The notes: a model not told the origin generated them from the letters alone. Shown: positions 26,427 to 36,001, counted from the stretch's first letter. The stretch is DNA of 64,000 nucleotides from Butyrivibrio sp. VCD2006 (GCF_000423925.1 NZ_AUIX01000015.1:1-64000); one strand, 5' to 3'. A program made the numbers and translations.

Positions 26427-27719
26427 ATGGTTAGTGATAGGATAATACTCCATTCGGACTGCAACTGCTTCTATGCAGCAGTTGAGATGCTTCATAATCC
26501 TGAGCTCAGGGATGTTCCTATGGCGGTCGGAGGAGACCCGGAGGCCAGACATGGGATAATTCTCACTGCGAATTATATTGCCAAGAGGCGCGGAGTAAAG
26601 ACAGGGATGGCTCTCTGGGAGGCAAGGCAGGTATGCAGGGATATAGTTATAGTGACGCCCAATTATGACGAATATATCAGGTTCTCAAGGAAGGCCAGGA
26701 AGATATACGGCGATTATACGGATCTGGTAGAACCCTATGGACTTGATGAATCCTGGCTGGATATAACCGACTCAGCCCATATGCTTGGAACATCAAGTGG
26801 CATGTCCATAGCAAGGGAGATATCGAATCGTATCAAGACTGAGCTTGGAATTACGGTTTCAGTAGGTGTGTCATGGAATAAGATTTTTTCAAAATTTGGT
26901 TCGGATTATAAGAAACCGGATGCTATAACTCTTATATCCAGGGAGAATTACAGAGATATTGTCTGGAGAAGTCCTGTATCTGACCTTTTGTATGTCGGGA
27001 GACGCACAACAGTGAAGCTTCGAAAATATGGGATATTGACCATCGGAGACCTGGCGGAAGCAGATCCTGAGTTTTTACATTCGGTATTTGGGAAAATAGG
27101 TTATGTGTTGTCGGCGTTTGCCAGGGGGGAGGACCAGACTCCTGTTGCGGCAGCAGGAGATTACGCACCAATCAAGAGTGTGGGGAACAGCACGACAACA
27201 CCAAGAGATCTTGTGACCAACGAGGATGTGAGAATGGTGATCTATTTGTTGTCCGAGAGCGTAGCTGCAAGGCTCAGGGAGAACCATTTTATAGGCGATG
27301 TTATAGGAATCAGCATCAGGGATAACGGGCTATACAGCTTTACCAGACAGCATAGGGTGAAAATAGCGACTAATATCTCGGAGGAGATCGCAGGGTATGC
27401 GTGGCAGCTTTTCCTGGAGAATTACAACTGGGAGCATCCGATAAGAAGTGTCGGAGTGAGGGTGTCGAATCTGGTACCGGATACGATGCCTCATCAGACT
27501 GATCTTTTCATGAGTGAGGAGATACGGGAGAAGTATTTGAAGGCCGATCTTGCAGTGACGGATATACGCAGACGCTATGGATACGAATCGATTCTAAGAG
27601 GGCTTATGTATTTCGACAAGGCTCTCTCAGGGCTGGATGCTAAGGCTGATGATCACATGATCCATCCTGTCGCATATTTTCAGAATGGCAACAATGTTCT
27701 TGGGGAAAATGAGAAGTAG
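26427..27719 (+). CDS. Y-family (translesion) DNA polymerase, DinB/UmuC type
   Basis: A 430-residue error-prone polymerase. The catalytic acidic residues are D11 (ILHSDCNCFYAAVE) and D107-E108 (YGLDESWLD). GVSWNKIFSKFGSDYKKPD is typical of the palm/finger region, and a little-finger domain fills the C-terminal third. LD-ES-W and DCNCF in place of the classical forms are seen in the Clostridial subgroup. It would copy past DNA lesions. GAGGAGG at 26412-26418 supports ATG 26427; the frame upstream is just the SOS operator region. Two LexA boxes show it belongs to the SOS regulon. Confidence 0.93.
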   Translation: MVSDRIILHSDCNCFYAAVEMLHNPELRDVPMAVGGDPEARHGIILTANYIAKRRGVKTGMALWEARQVCRDIVIVTPNYDEYIRFSRKARKIYGDYTDLVEPYGLDESWLDITDSAHMLGTSSGMSIAREISNRIKTELGITVSVGVSWNKIFSKFGSDYKKPDAITLISRENYRDIVWRSPVSDLLYVGRRTTVKLRKYGILTIGDLAEADPEFLHSVFGKIGYVLSAFARGEDQTPVAAAGDYAPIKSVGNSTTTPRDLVTNEDVRMVIYLLSESVAARLRENHFIGDVIGISIRDNGLYSFTRQHRVKIATNISEEIAGYAWQLFLENYNWEHPIRSVGVRVSNLVPDTMPHQTDLFMSEEIREKYLKADLAVTDIRRRYGYESILRGLMYFDKALSGLDAKADDHMIHPVAYFQNGNNVLGENEK

Positions 27720-27831
27720 GAGCAGCATTATAGTGTTAAGGATAGTTAAAAACAGAGCCTGGAATTCCGGAATTATAGCGGAGATAATATACGATTTATC
27801 GTGAAAAATATGAGTATTTAGTGTTATGGCG

Positions 27832-27840
27832 TGATATAAT
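27832..27840 (+). promoter_or_regulatory. candidate extended -10 promoter of the moxR operon
   Basis: TGATATAAT is a full extended -10 element (TGN-TATAAT), 40 bases before the moxR start. No good -35 is seen, as is common for extended -10 promoters. Confidence 0.45.
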
Positions 27841-27879
27841 AGATAAGATTCACGATTTGGAATATAGAGGAGGAAATGT

Positions 27880-28833
27880 ATGAACTTAGGGGCAGATGCT
27901 CTCGATTCTTTTCGCGAGCAGATGAATGAGTTTTTTGTGGGGAAAGGTGACACAGTAGATAATGTTCTCTGCTGTTTTTTGGCAGGGGGACATGTTTTAT
28001 TAGAGGATGTGCCCGGTGTTGGCAAGACTACTCTTGCAAGAACCTTTGCCGGGTCACTTGGACTATCTTTTGGACGTATTCAGTTCACACCGGATACTAT
28101 GCCTGGTGATGTGACAGGTATGTCCGTCTATGATATGAAAAACGGCGAATTCAAGTTTCGTCCCGGCGGAGTTATGAACAATATTGTTCTGGCGGATGAG
28201 CTTAACCGTACATCTCCCAAGACACAGTCAGCGCTTCTTGAAGCAATGGCTGAGTCACAGGTTACGGTTGATGGTCAGGTATATCAGCTGCCTCAGCCGT
28301 TCATGGTTATCGCAACACAAAATCCCATAAGCTTTTCAGGTACATATCCGCTTCCGGAGGCTCAGCTGGATCGCTTTATGATGAGGCTTTCTGTTGGCTA
28401 TCCTTCCGCAGAAGAGGAGCTCAGACTTGCGCGGGACAACATGGAAGGAAGAAGCATTAAGGATGTCAAAGCTGTGCTGAATGCGGAGGATGTAACCTGT
28501 TTCAGGCAGAAGGTTGCGGAGGTCCATGTAAGTGATGGAATGCTTCAGTATGTTCAGCAGATTGTGGCTGCAACCAGAAGTGACGGGGCGTTTTCACTTG
28601 GTGCAAGCCCGAGAGCTATGCTTCATCTTCTGCAGGCTGCCAGAGCTAAGGCCTTCCTTGAGGGACGTAGCTATATTAAGCCGGATGATGTGAAGAAGAT
28701 GGCTGTTCCGGTGTTGTCACACAGACTGATTCTTACCACACAGATGAGGCTTCAGAAGAAAGAAGCTTCGGCTCTTCTTGAAGCTCTTATTCTTAAGGTC
28801 AATATTCCCATGGAGGCGGACCATGAAAAATAA
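27880..28833 (+). CDS. MoxR family AAA+ ATPase
   Basis: A 317-residue cytosolic AAA+ ATPase of the MoxR group. Walker A is at about 44-51 (DVPGVGKTT), Walker B with D106-E107 in IVLADELNR, sensor 1 in VIATQNPI, and the Arg-finger/sensor-2 region in LPEAQLDRF and LGASPRAMLHLL. MoxR proteins work with DUF58 and transglutaminase-like partners, as here, and are thought to act as chaperones in envelope stress or maturation of surface complexes. GAGGAGG precedes the start. The next gene begins 11 bases before its stop. Confidence 0.93.
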   Translation: MNLGADALDSFREQMNEFFVGKGDTVDNVLCCFLAGGHVLLEDVPGVGKTTLARTFAGSLGLSFGRIQFTPDTMPGDVTGMSVYDMKNGEFKFRPGGVMNNIVLADELNRTSPKTQSALLEAMAESQVTVDGQVYQLPQPFMVIATQNPISFSGTYPLPEAQLDRFMMRLSVGYPSAEEELRLARDNMEGRSIKDVKAVLNAEDVTCFRQKVAEVHVSDGMLQYVQQIVAATRSDGAFSLGASPRAMLHLLQAARAKAFLEGRSYIKPDDVKKMAVPVLSHRLILTTQMRLQKKEASALLEALILKVNIPMEADHEK

Positions 28834-29989
28834 AGGGGTTCTGATTCTTGCTGCGCTGTTCATACTTTCGCTGGTTGGGATCTCCTTCTACGGAGGTCCG
28901 GTTACGTATGTGTTCTTCTGGACAGTGCTTATGATCCCCATAGTTTCATATCTGTATATTTTGTGTGTGATTATCTCGCTGAAGATCTATCAGCGGACGG
29001 AGGGGCGTGATATGGTAAGCGGTACGCCCTCTGAATTTTATATCACTTTGCAGAATGAAGGTTGGTTTTCCTTTTCGTCTCTCAGGATTATTTTCTATTC
29101 TTCTTTTTCGACCATATCGGATATTGACGACGGGGCAGTCTACGAGCTCCCGCCTCATTCTTCTATCGTGAGAAAGACAAAGCTTCTTTGTAAATATCGC
29201 GGTAATTATGATGTTGGGATCAAGAAGATTGTAGTTGGTGATTTTCTTGGGATATTCTCGGTTACTTATAAAATAAAGGAACCTCTTAACGTTATTGTAG
29301 TGCCGGCTATGGTGCAGTTTTCGGAGCTTCCGGGAAGCGAACTTTTATCGGACGCTGATCGTGACAATATGAACAGGAAGACTGAGCCGGATATACCGGT
29401 CAGAGAGTATGCCGACGGCGATGATATGCGTTTTGTGAACTGGAAGGCAAGCGCAATCACGCAAAAGCTTATGGTGAGACAGCGCCGCGGAGAGGAGAAG
29501 AGTGGCATAGCGATCGTAATGGATCCGGGGAGATATCAGAGTAGTATGGAGGAATATCTTCCGCCTGAGAACAAGGTTATAGAGTGGGTGCTGGCACTTT
29601 CTCTTTATTATATGGAAAACAATATACCCGTGGATGTGATATACAGAACTAGTTCTGTAGCTAAAATTGCTGTGGGAGGTGCAGGTGATTTCGAGCTTCT
29701 CTATGGCGAGATGAGCAGATATTCATTCCGCGAGGATAACAATAAAGAAAAACTGTTTGAAGAGCTTTATGGAGCATCGGGACTTTTTGGATATCGCATG
29801 CTTATTTTTGTGGCGCAGAACTGGTCACATGAGGATAGTGAGTGGGCTGACAGGATAAACGCAGATTTCTCATCTATAAGAGTTTATCTTGCCCAGTGTG
29901 AGACAGGAAGTGATGTTACTGACACGGTCAGCGGCAGATTTGATGTTGTGAAGATAGGACAGAATTCTCTTGCGGAGGCAAAGGCATGA
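28823..29989 (+). CDS. DUF58 domain membrane protein
   Basis: A 388-residue protein with two N-terminal membrane spans (about 5-25 and 30-52) and a cytosolic DUF58 region. The hallmark block is REYADGDDMRFVNWKASA (about 205-222), followed by KLMVRQ and a von-Willebrand-A-like section (GIAIVMDPG). It is the standard partner of MoxR ATPases. ATG 28823 is supported by GGAGGCGG inside the end of moxR; the two overlap by 11 bases and the next gene by four, indicating tight translational coupling in a three-gene complex. Confidence 0.88.
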   Translation: MKNKGVLILAALFILSLVGISFYGGPVTYVFFWTVLMIPIVSYLYILCVIISLKIYQRTEGRDMVSGTPSEFYITLQNEGWFSFSSLRIIFYSSFSTISDIDDGAVYELPPHSSIVRKTKLLCKYRGNYDVGIKKIVVGDFLGIFSVTYKIKEPLNVIVVPAMVQFSELPGSELLSDADRDNMNRKTEPDIPVREYADGDDMRFVNWKASAITQKLMVRQRRGEEKSGIAIVMDPGRYQSSMEEYLPPENKVIEWVLALSLYYMENNIPVDVIYRTSSVAKIAVGGAGDFELLYGEMSRYSFREDNNKEKLFEELYGASGLFGYRMLIFVAQNWSHEDSEWADRINADFSSIRVYLAQCETGSDVTDTVSGRFDVVKIGQNSLAEAKA

Positions 29990-32205
29990 TTGTAGAGATT
30001 CTTTATGATCTGTTATTTATAATGCCATTTTCACTAGGAGTATCATCGTTTGTTTATGGGTATATTGAGCCTGTAGAGATTGAGTTTAAATATACATGGA
30101 TAGTGATAACGGTTCTTACCACGGCATTCCTTTTGCTTATGAAGCATCTTAAGCTGAAGGGCAGAGCTGTGCTTGCAGGGATATTACTGGCTTTTTTACT
30201 GGGACTTTGGCTGCTTATTCCTTCTAAGGAGCGCCTTGATCTGATAAAGGAGAATATCTGGATTTTAAGAGAGATTGCACTTTCTGTAGTTTCATTTGCG
30301 GTCGGTATGGTCTCAGGAAAATATCGGAAGCTTAGAATTGTTGAAGTGCTCGGCGGTATTGCCTTACTTGTGGTTCTTCTTATTAGAAATGTGGAAGTTG
30401 GCAAAATCAGCGTTTGTATGATCATGATATTTGCACTTTTGATAGCTATTGATGAGATTCAGAGGTTGTCTACAAAGGAAGGAGATACAGAGCCAAAAAA
30501 GCATCTGGTGGCAGTATCACCCTTTATTATTGTGGGTTTTGTTCTGATCGGATATATAGAGGTTCCGGAGAAGCCCTATGACTGGCGGATAGCCAGAAGT
30601 ATATCCGAGTTTGTTGTCAGCGAATACATAATGCTCAGTGAGAATGTATTTGGACAGAACGGATGGGATTCAGGGTCTCCGCTTATCGGATTCTCTAACA
30701 GAGGTGAGATCGGAGGAGATCTTGCCAAGTCGGAGAGAACGGTCATGAGGCTTGAATCAAGAAGTGAAAATGACCCGAGGCTGTATCTTTCTGGAAAGAG
30801 CTTTGACAGCTTTGATGGTCATAGTTGGACTAAAAAAGATGATAATAAAGCAGATGAGCGCCTTATGGACACCTTGGAGACCATGAGCTTTGTTCTTGAT
30901 GAGAATGGAGATGCTCCTGTGACAGATATCCTGAAAAGGGTAGCCCTTACTGTGCAATATAAGGATATGCATACTCAGTGCCTTTTTTTACCTGAAAAGT
31001 ATCTGCCTGTAGGTAAGGCATGGGATAAGAAAAAGATTGAAGGCGGAGATGTGCTATTTCCTAATAAGAGAAGCGCCAGAGATCCTTATGATGTGGTCTT
31101 TTATAGAATTAACAAGGACTCGGCCAGCTTTAATGCCCTTGTCAGGAATGCCCATGAGGTGACCGAGGATAGTTTTGAGGCTGCGAAGGTGGAATGCGAA
31201 ATAAAGAGCGATGTGAGCTATAGTGATTATCTTACTTATCGCGATGCTGTGTATAAGTATTATCTGCCTGAGGTTTCCATATCTGCGGAGCTTAAGACCC
31301 GCATGGATGCATTGATGGATGGAGCTGACAGCAATTACGAAAAGCTAAGAAGGCTTGAGGGTGTCTTTTTGGATTTTAAATATACGAACAGTCCGGGAGC
31401 GCTTCCTGATACAATCGCTGACGAATCGGACTTTCTTGATTACTTCATATTGGAGAAAAAGGAAGGCTATTGCAGTTATTTTGCGACTGCATTTGTTCTT
31501 CTGGCAAGAAAATATGGCATCCCTGCAAGGTATGTTCAGGGCTTTTGTGTTCCTATGGGAAGATACGGAAAATACGAAGTTAGTTCCTCTCTTGCACATG
31601 CATGGGCGGAGGCGTATATTGAAGGAGTCGGTTGGATTAATTTTGAGCCCACACCGGGGATGCGTAAGGATGTGGTATGGGCAATCGACGCTGAAAAAGA
31701 AGATATAGCAGAAGTAGTAGAGGATGAATATGCGGCCTATCGCGCTTCGCTTACTGAGGGTGAAGTTGAGAATCAGTTGGAGGAAGAGGAGCAGCCGCAG
31801 GTTATCGTGATTGACTGGTATAAGGTTGTCATTCCCGTGGCGGCAGGCGTCACATTTACTCTGCTTCTATTTGCAATAGACAGATTGTTAAAGAGAAGAA
31901 AATATCTGAAGCTGAGTGAGCGCGGCAAGGCAGCTGTGCTTTGCAAAAACAGTATGGAACTTCTAAGGCGTAAGCATCTGGGGAGACGTGCGGAGGAGAC
32001 TCTTTCCGAGTATAGCGAAAGGCTTAGAGAAGATCTGACGGAGGAACAGGTTTCCTTTATCAGAACTTATGAGGAGATTTTGTATTCCGAGAGGGATATT
32101 TCCGAGGATGAGCGTAAGCTTATGGAGGAGAGATTTGCAGGGCTCCGTAAGTTCTTCCAAGGAAGAGCTGTCAGGCAGTTTTGGGACAGGTATGTAACAG
32201 GTTAG
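29986..32205 (+). CDS. transglutaminase-like membrane protein (TgpA type)
   Basis: A 739-residue membrane protein. The N-terminal 200 residues have about six spans. An external transglutaminase-like domain follows, with catalytic C496 (EGYCSYFATAF) and H538 (LAHAWAEAY) and the third site region INFEPTPG, where glutamate replaces the more usual aspartate. Another span lies at about 605-625, and the last 110 residues (DUF4129-like, with LSEYSERLRE) are cytosolic. In this family it acts as protease or crosslinker outside the membrane together with MoxR and DUF58. It is coupled to the DUF58 gene by an ATGA overlap. Confidence 0.87.
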   Translation: MIVEILYDLLFIMPFSLGVSSFVYGYIEPVEIEFKYTWIVITVLTTAFLLLMKHLKLKGRAVLAGILLAFLLGLWLLIPSKERLDLIKENIWILREIALSVVSFAVGMVSGKYRKLRIVEVLGGIALLVVLLIRNVEVGKISVCMIMIFALLIAIDEIQRLSTKEGDTEPKKHLVAVSPFIIVGFVLIGYIEVPEKPYDWRIARSISEFVVSEYIMLSENVFGQNGWDSGSPLIGFSNRGEIGGDLAKSERTVMRLESRSENDPRLYLSGKSFDSFDGHSWTKKDDNKADERLMDTLETMSFVLDENGDAPVTDILKRVALTVQYKDMHTQCLFLPEKYLPVGKAWDKKKIEGGDVLFPNKRSARDPYDVVFYRINKDSASFNALVRNAHEVTEDSFEAAKVECEIKSDVSYSDYLTYRDAVYKYYLPEVSISAELKTRMDALMDGADSNYEKLRRLEGVFLDFKYTNSPGALPDTIADESDFLDYFILEKKEGYCSYFATAFVLLARKYGIPARYVQGFCVPMGRYGKYEVSSSLAHAWAEAYIEGVGWINFEPTPGMRKDVVWAIDAEKEDIAEVVEDEYAAYRASLTEGEVENQLEEEEQPQVIVIDWYKVVIPVAAGVTFTLLLFAIDRLLKRRKYLKLSERGKAAVLCKNSMELLRRKHLGRRAEETLSEYSERLREDLTEEQVSFIRTYEEILYSERDISEDERKLMEERFAGLRKFFQGRAVRQFWDRYVTG

Positions 32206-32207
32206 GT

Positions 32208-34655
32208 ATGTTAGTAAAAAGTTGTAATTTGGGGATTTTGAAAAAGGACGAGGCAGCAGGCAGTAGCTTTTTTACTGCACTGTTTGCGGCGTTTATGACA
32301 GCGCTTTTATTTCTTGCGCTTTGTTTTGTGCTTCATATAACTCCCTTTGGAGATAAGACGTTCCTTTATGAGGATATGAAGCAGCAGTATGTGGATTTCT
32401 TTTCCTATTATCACAATGTATGGCATGGAAAAGATGGATTTTTGTTTTCTGAGAATTGCGGGCTGGGCTCAGGTATGTTCGGAATATGGGCATATTATCT
32501 GATGAGTCCCTTCCTTCTTATGTTCGCAGTTCTTCCGGCTGAGCTTTATTCCACGGCGGTGACATTTCTCATTATGATGAAATTCTCTGCCATGGCATTT
32601 TGCATGTCTTTATTCTTATCACATATTTCAAAGAGATATTGCGAAAAGGAAGTGCTGAATATACCTTTATCAGTTGCTTTTGCCTTTTGTGGCTGGACTG
32701 TTTCCAACATGACTAACATCATGTGGCTTGATGCTGTCATTTTAATGCCAATAGTTATTATTGGTTTTGACAGACTTATGCATCGTGAAAAGCATGGATG
32801 GCCGTTATATATCATTTCTGTTATGGCAATGGTGGTAGTTAATTACTATATTGCAGCAATGGTTCTGATATTCCTTGGTATTTTTGCTGTGCTTAATATG
32901 GCTTCAAATGTATTTTTCGTAGACGCTGACAGGACAGAAGAAATTAGGAGCGGAGTGAGGGCTTTTGGCAGATTTATTGCAGGAAGCGCGGTCGCGCTAC
33001 TCTTAGATTTGTGGTTCCTGATTCCTACAGTGATTTCACTTCTTGGAAGTAATAAGGATCACTCAGAGGCTATGGCTGAGGCCTTCAATAAATATCTTCC
33101 TTCATCGGAAGCAATTGGCAGGAGTCTTTCTACTTTAAGTGTTTTACCAAAGCTATTTACTATGAGCTATGACACCATGGAGATTATGGAGGGTCTGCCT
33201 AATATATATTTCGGTGTTGCCCTTTTGATTCCCTGCATATTGTTCTTTATGAATGACAGGATAAGTGTAAGGGTCAGAGCACTGTTTGGAGCATTTCTTG
33301 CAGTTGTGACCGCATTTTTCTGCGTTAAGCCACTTAATACCTTGGCACATGGCGGGACAGAGGCATATGGATATCTGTACAGATACTCGTTTGTTTTTTC
33401 CTTCACTGCCATTATTATGGTATTTCTGTGCGTATCAAACATATCAGGAATAAGCGCGTACAAGGTGATGGCTGCAGAGCTTATCACATGCGCTGTCATT
33501 GGAATAGTGGTTATTAGCAAGGTGAGATTTTTGTCCGGAAAAGCACTTCTTGTAAATACCTTGTTGGTCGTAATAAGCGGCTTTGTTATCGCATTACTGA
33601 CAGATTCAAAAATCAGAGTGAAGCAGTATGTGTTACCTGTTATAGGCTTAATTCTTGCCGCAGATCTTTCACTTAATTTCATATGTATTTACAGGAATTC
33701 TTCCATGAATGCTGAGACGGTTTCAGGCTATAAGGCAAAATATGAAAAGACTGAGCTTGCACTTGAGGAGATAGAAGAGCAGGAAGCCCTTGAAGCTGAC
33801 GGCGCCGGTGATATGGATGGAACGGCTAAGAATATTTATAGAGTCGAGTCACTTAGCCCCAGAACGCCCAATGACAGTATTCAGTATGGATACAGAGGAA
33901 CTACTACCTATAACAGTCTCCTGAAGGTTGAGAACAGGCTGTTTATGTATAAGCTTGGGTTCAATGATAATGGACTTTATACCATGTATGAGGCAGGTAA
34001 TACCAGATGTGCAGATGCTATCCTTGGTGTCAGGTATTTGATTGCAGATGATGAAGCTTCTGAAACGAATGATGATGGATGCGTGGAAGATGTTTTGGAA
34101 AATACAGGGCGGGAGTTTTTGACAGATGTCCTTATCAGAAACAAGTATGTTCTTTCTGCAGATTATGTGACGGCAGAGGATATTCCTGAGCTTTTAAAGG
34201 ATATTGATACCGCTGAGAATCCCTTTGATGCGCAGGAAATTCTTTGGAAGAAGTTCACAGGCTCGGATAGAGATGTATTTGTAAGGAATGAATGTGAGAG
34301 TTGTGAGGTTTCTTTTGACCAGGCTGCAGATGAATTAAATGGAGCTTCTGAAAACAGTGAAGGGAATGATCTTGGCTCACACAGCTATAAGGTGACCGCA
34401 TCGAAGGACGGCGAGCTGTATTTTTATATGAATCGTGATAATACAAATGAGAGGTCGCTGGAGATATGGTGTGACGGAGAATTTGTAAGCAGCTATGGAA
34501 ATGCCTCCTGTCAGAAGGTTATCGATCTTGGATATCACACCGAAGGTGAGGAGATAAGTCTCATGATCAAGGAGGATGACGGTCCTGAAGGCCTTCCTTC
34601 CGAGCCGGTGGTTGTTACAGAGATGATAGAGGCACTTGTTAAGGCAGTAGAGTAA
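32208..34655 (+). CDS. YfhO family membrane protein
   Basis: An 815-residue, multi-span membrane protein (about 12-13 spans, mostly residues 15-490) with a large outside C-terminal region. The start region TPFGDKTFLYEDMKQQYVDFFSYYHNVW is the hallmark of the YfhO family, along with NYYIAAMVLIF and LPNIYFGVALLIPC. Members are GT-C-like enzymes; in Bacillus and Listeria YfhO homologs add sugars to wall or lipoteichoic acids. The start at ATG 32208, three bases after the previous stop, is weakly supported by a ribosome site; a TTG at 32181 inside the preceding gene is the alternative. It is probably the last gene of the moxR operon. Confidence 0.85.
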   Translation: MLVKSCNLGILKKDEAAGSSFFTALFAAFMTALLFLALCFVLHITPFGDKTFLYEDMKQQYVDFFSYYHNVWHGKDGFLFSENCGLGSGMFGIWAYYLMSPFLLMFAVLPAELYSTAVTFLIMMKFSAMAFCMSLFLSHISKRYCEKEVLNIPLSVAFAFCGWTVSNMTNIMWLDAVILMPIVIIGFDRLMHREKHGWPLYIISVMAMVVVNYYIAAMVLIFLGIFAVLNMASNVFFVDADRTEEIRSGVRAFGRFIAGSAVALLLDLWFLIPTVISLLGSNKDHSEAMAEAFNKYLPSSEAIGRSLSTLSVLPKLFTMSYDTMEIMEGLPNIYFGVALLIPCILFFMNDRISVRVRALFGAFLAVVTAFFCVKPLNTLAHGGTEAYGYLYRYSFVFSFTAIIMVFLCVSNISGISAYKVMAAELITCAVIGIVVISKVRFLSGKALLVNTLLVVISGFVIALLTDSKIRVKQYVLPVIGLILAADLSLNFICIYRNSSMNAETVSGYKAKYEKTELALEEIEEQEALEADGAGDMDGTAKNIYRVESLSPRTPNDSIQYGYRGTTTYNSLLKVENRLFMYKLGFNDNGLYTMYEAGNTRCADAILGVRYLIADDEASETNDDGCVEDVLENTGREFLTDVLIRNKYVLSADYVTAEDIPELLKDIDTAENPFDAQEILWKKFTGSDRDVFVRNECESCEVSFDQAADELNGASENSEGNDLGSHSYKVTASKDGELYFYMNRDNTNERSLEIWCDGEFVSSYGNASCQKVIDLGYHTEGEEISLMIKEDDGPEGLPSEPVVVTEMIEALVKAVE

Positions 34656-34742
34656 AAAACGCAAAGAATATTGTTGCTTTAATACGGACACATACTCTTC
34701 AAAATTCTAAAAAAAAAATTAAATTTTTTTATGTAAAAGGGG

Positions 34743-34770
34743 TTAAGTTTTTGAATTGACTGTCCGATAT
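34743..34770 (+). promoter_or_regulatory. sigma-28 promoter, distal, before flgM
   Basis: TTAAGTTT at 34743-34750 and TCCGATAT ending at 34770 fit the flagellar sigma factor consensus TAAA-N15-GCCGATAA. It closely resembles the flagellin 2 promoter, including the preceding GGGG. Confidence 0.65.
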
Positions 34771-34924
34771 TATTAACGGTGGGAAGAAAGAGCACAATAC
34801 CTTGGGTTTTCTAAAGTGAGACCACAATATCGGGTATAAGAGATCAATTGTCCACAAGATAAAGTGATCTGGGGAGATTCATAAGAGGAAAATGGAAATA
34901 ATTGAAATATTTTTCAAAAACCTC

Positions 34925-34951
34925 TAAAGTAAATGTGGAATACGCCGATAA
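34925..34951 (+). promoter_or_regulatory. sigma-28 promoter of flgM
   Basis: TAAA (34925-34928), 15 bases, then GCCGATAA (34944-34951): a perfect match to the sigma-28 (SigD/FliA) consensus, 45 bases before the flgM ATG. FlgM inhibits this same sigma factor, so this makes a feedback loop. Confidence 0.92.
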
Positions 34952-34995
34952 ATGTAGTAGAACTAAAGAAATTCTCCAAGGAAGGAGGAAACGAT

Positions 34996-35277
34996 ATGCG
35001 TATAGAAGCTTACAGCCAGATTCAGCAAGTGTATGGCGCCAGCAAAGTGAATAAGACCGCAAAGACTCAGAAACCCAATACTGTTTCTGATTCTCTGAAG
35101 ATTTCTTCAATCGGAAAGGATATTCAGGTTGCTAAGCAGGCTGTGAAAGAGGCTCCGGATGTCAGGGAGGACGTAACGGCACGTATAAAGAGTGCAATTA
35201 AGAACGGAACGTATGACGTTAGCGGAGAGGACTTTGCAGATAAGCTCCTCGCTAAACTCAGCGAATCGATTGGTTAA
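34996..35277 (+). CDS. flgM: FlgM, anti-sigma-28 factor
   Basis: A 93-residue protein that binds and holds sigma-28 until the hook is complete. The first half is low-complexity and probably unfolded, as usual. The C-terminal half has the FlgM sigma-binding pattern VREDVTARIKSAIKNGTYDV, then SGEDFADKLLAKL. AAGGAGG at 34982-34988 supports ATG 34996; the longer frame upstream is not needed. It opens the late flagellar gene block together with flgN and the hook-associated proteins. Confidence 0.9.
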   Translation: MRIEAYSQIQQVYGASKVNKTAKTQKPNTVSDSLKISSIGKDIQVAKQAVKEAPDVREDVTARIKSAIKNGTYDVSGEDFADKLLAKLSESIG

Positions 35278-35284
35278 TAGATCA

Positions 35285-35384
35285 AGGTAAAAAATAATAA
35301 TGAAACTATTAGAGCCGGCTTAATCAAACGGTTAAAGCTCCGATGGCTATTAGGCAGGCTCTATAACTTTGCCCTTTTTTACCT
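35285..35384 (+). other. structured RNA-like element between flgM and flgN
   Basis: AGGTAAAAAA (35285-35294) and TTTTTTACCT (35375-35384) are perfect reverse complements enclosing 80 bases. Inside, AGAGCC (35311-35316) pairs with GGCTCT (35357-35362), and within that GGCTTAA can pair with TTAAAGCTC. The nested layout suggests an attenuator or a small structured RNA. It does not show the conserved cores of c-di-GMP, purine or SAM riboswitches. It is too large for a plain terminator, although the T-run could serve as one. Confidence 0.55.
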
Positions 35385-35431
35385 GAATTTTGCAAGTGAA
35401 ATCCTATTTAGAGTTACAGGAGGACAAAATC

Positions 35432-35953
35432 ATGGCAAGCTTATTACAGAATCTTGTTGATGCTCTTGACAGAGAATGTGCATTATACGAAAGACTTCTG
35501 GTTTTGTCCGACAAGAAGACACCGGTCATCGTAAAGCAGAATCTTCCTGAACTTTCAAAGATTTCAGCAGATGAGCAGGCGGTTGTTTCTCTGATCCTGG
35601 CAGTGGATAAGGAGAGAGAAGCAGTAATGAATAGTATTGCAGATGTTATAGGTGAGAAAGGCAATAATCTCAAGCTGATCGATCTGATTAAACTGCTTGA
35701 TTCAAGACCTAATGAACAGCGAAGCCTTGCTGTGAAGAGAGATAAGCTTAAATCATTGGCAGAAAGAGTGCAGAGAGTTAATGATCAGAACCAGATTCTT
35801 CTTCAGAGCTCGCTTGAGATGGTTCAGTATGAGATGAATATAATTCAGGCTGCAAGGCGTGCCCCGGAAACCGCGAATTACACAAGGAGGGCCGGGACAA
35901 GAGGTGATCTCATTGGTGTTGCTCCCATGGGACGCTTTGATGCCAAGCAATGA
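35432..35953 (+). CDS. flgN: FlgN, flagellar export chaperone
   Basis: A 173-residue, mostly helical protein of the FlgN family, which escorts the hook-associated proteins FlgK and FlgL to the export gate. It shows the typical long N-terminal helix (LLQNLVDALDRECALYERLLVLSDKKTPVIVKQNLPEL) and a coiled-coil middle; the C-terminal 30 residues are probably disordered. ATG 35432 is preceded by AGGAGG (35418-35423). Its targets flgK and flgL follow directly downstream, which supports the call. A terminator follows. Confidence 0.87.
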   Translation: MASLLQNLVDALDRECALYERLLVLSDKKTPVIVKQNLPELSKISADEQAVVSLILAVDKEREAVMNSIADVIGEKGNNLKLIDLIKLLDSRPNEQRSLAVKRDKLKSLAERVQRVNDQNQILLQSSLEMVQYEMNIIQAARRAPETANYTRRAGTRGDLIGVAPMGRFDAKQ

Positions 35954-36001
35954 TAAAGCGTAAGGGGTACCTGCCGCTTAATTGATATGGAAAAACAGTA
36001 T

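Larger units (their letters stand above)
34656..34995 (+). other. 340-base promoter region before flgM
   Basis: No gene is seen. The first part is A/T-rich with long A and T runs (about 34708-34731) that could help terminate the YfhO operon. Two sigma-28-type promoters lie at 34743-34770 and 34925-34951. Between them are about 150 bases without any open reading frame, so the first promoter would give a longer flgM leader. Confidence 0.6.

Noticed and set aside
35285..35384. c-di-GMP riboswitch before flgN
   Set aside because: The conserved cores of GEMM-I (GGGCAAA, ACGCAAAGC) and GEMM-II are missing; only generic stems are present.
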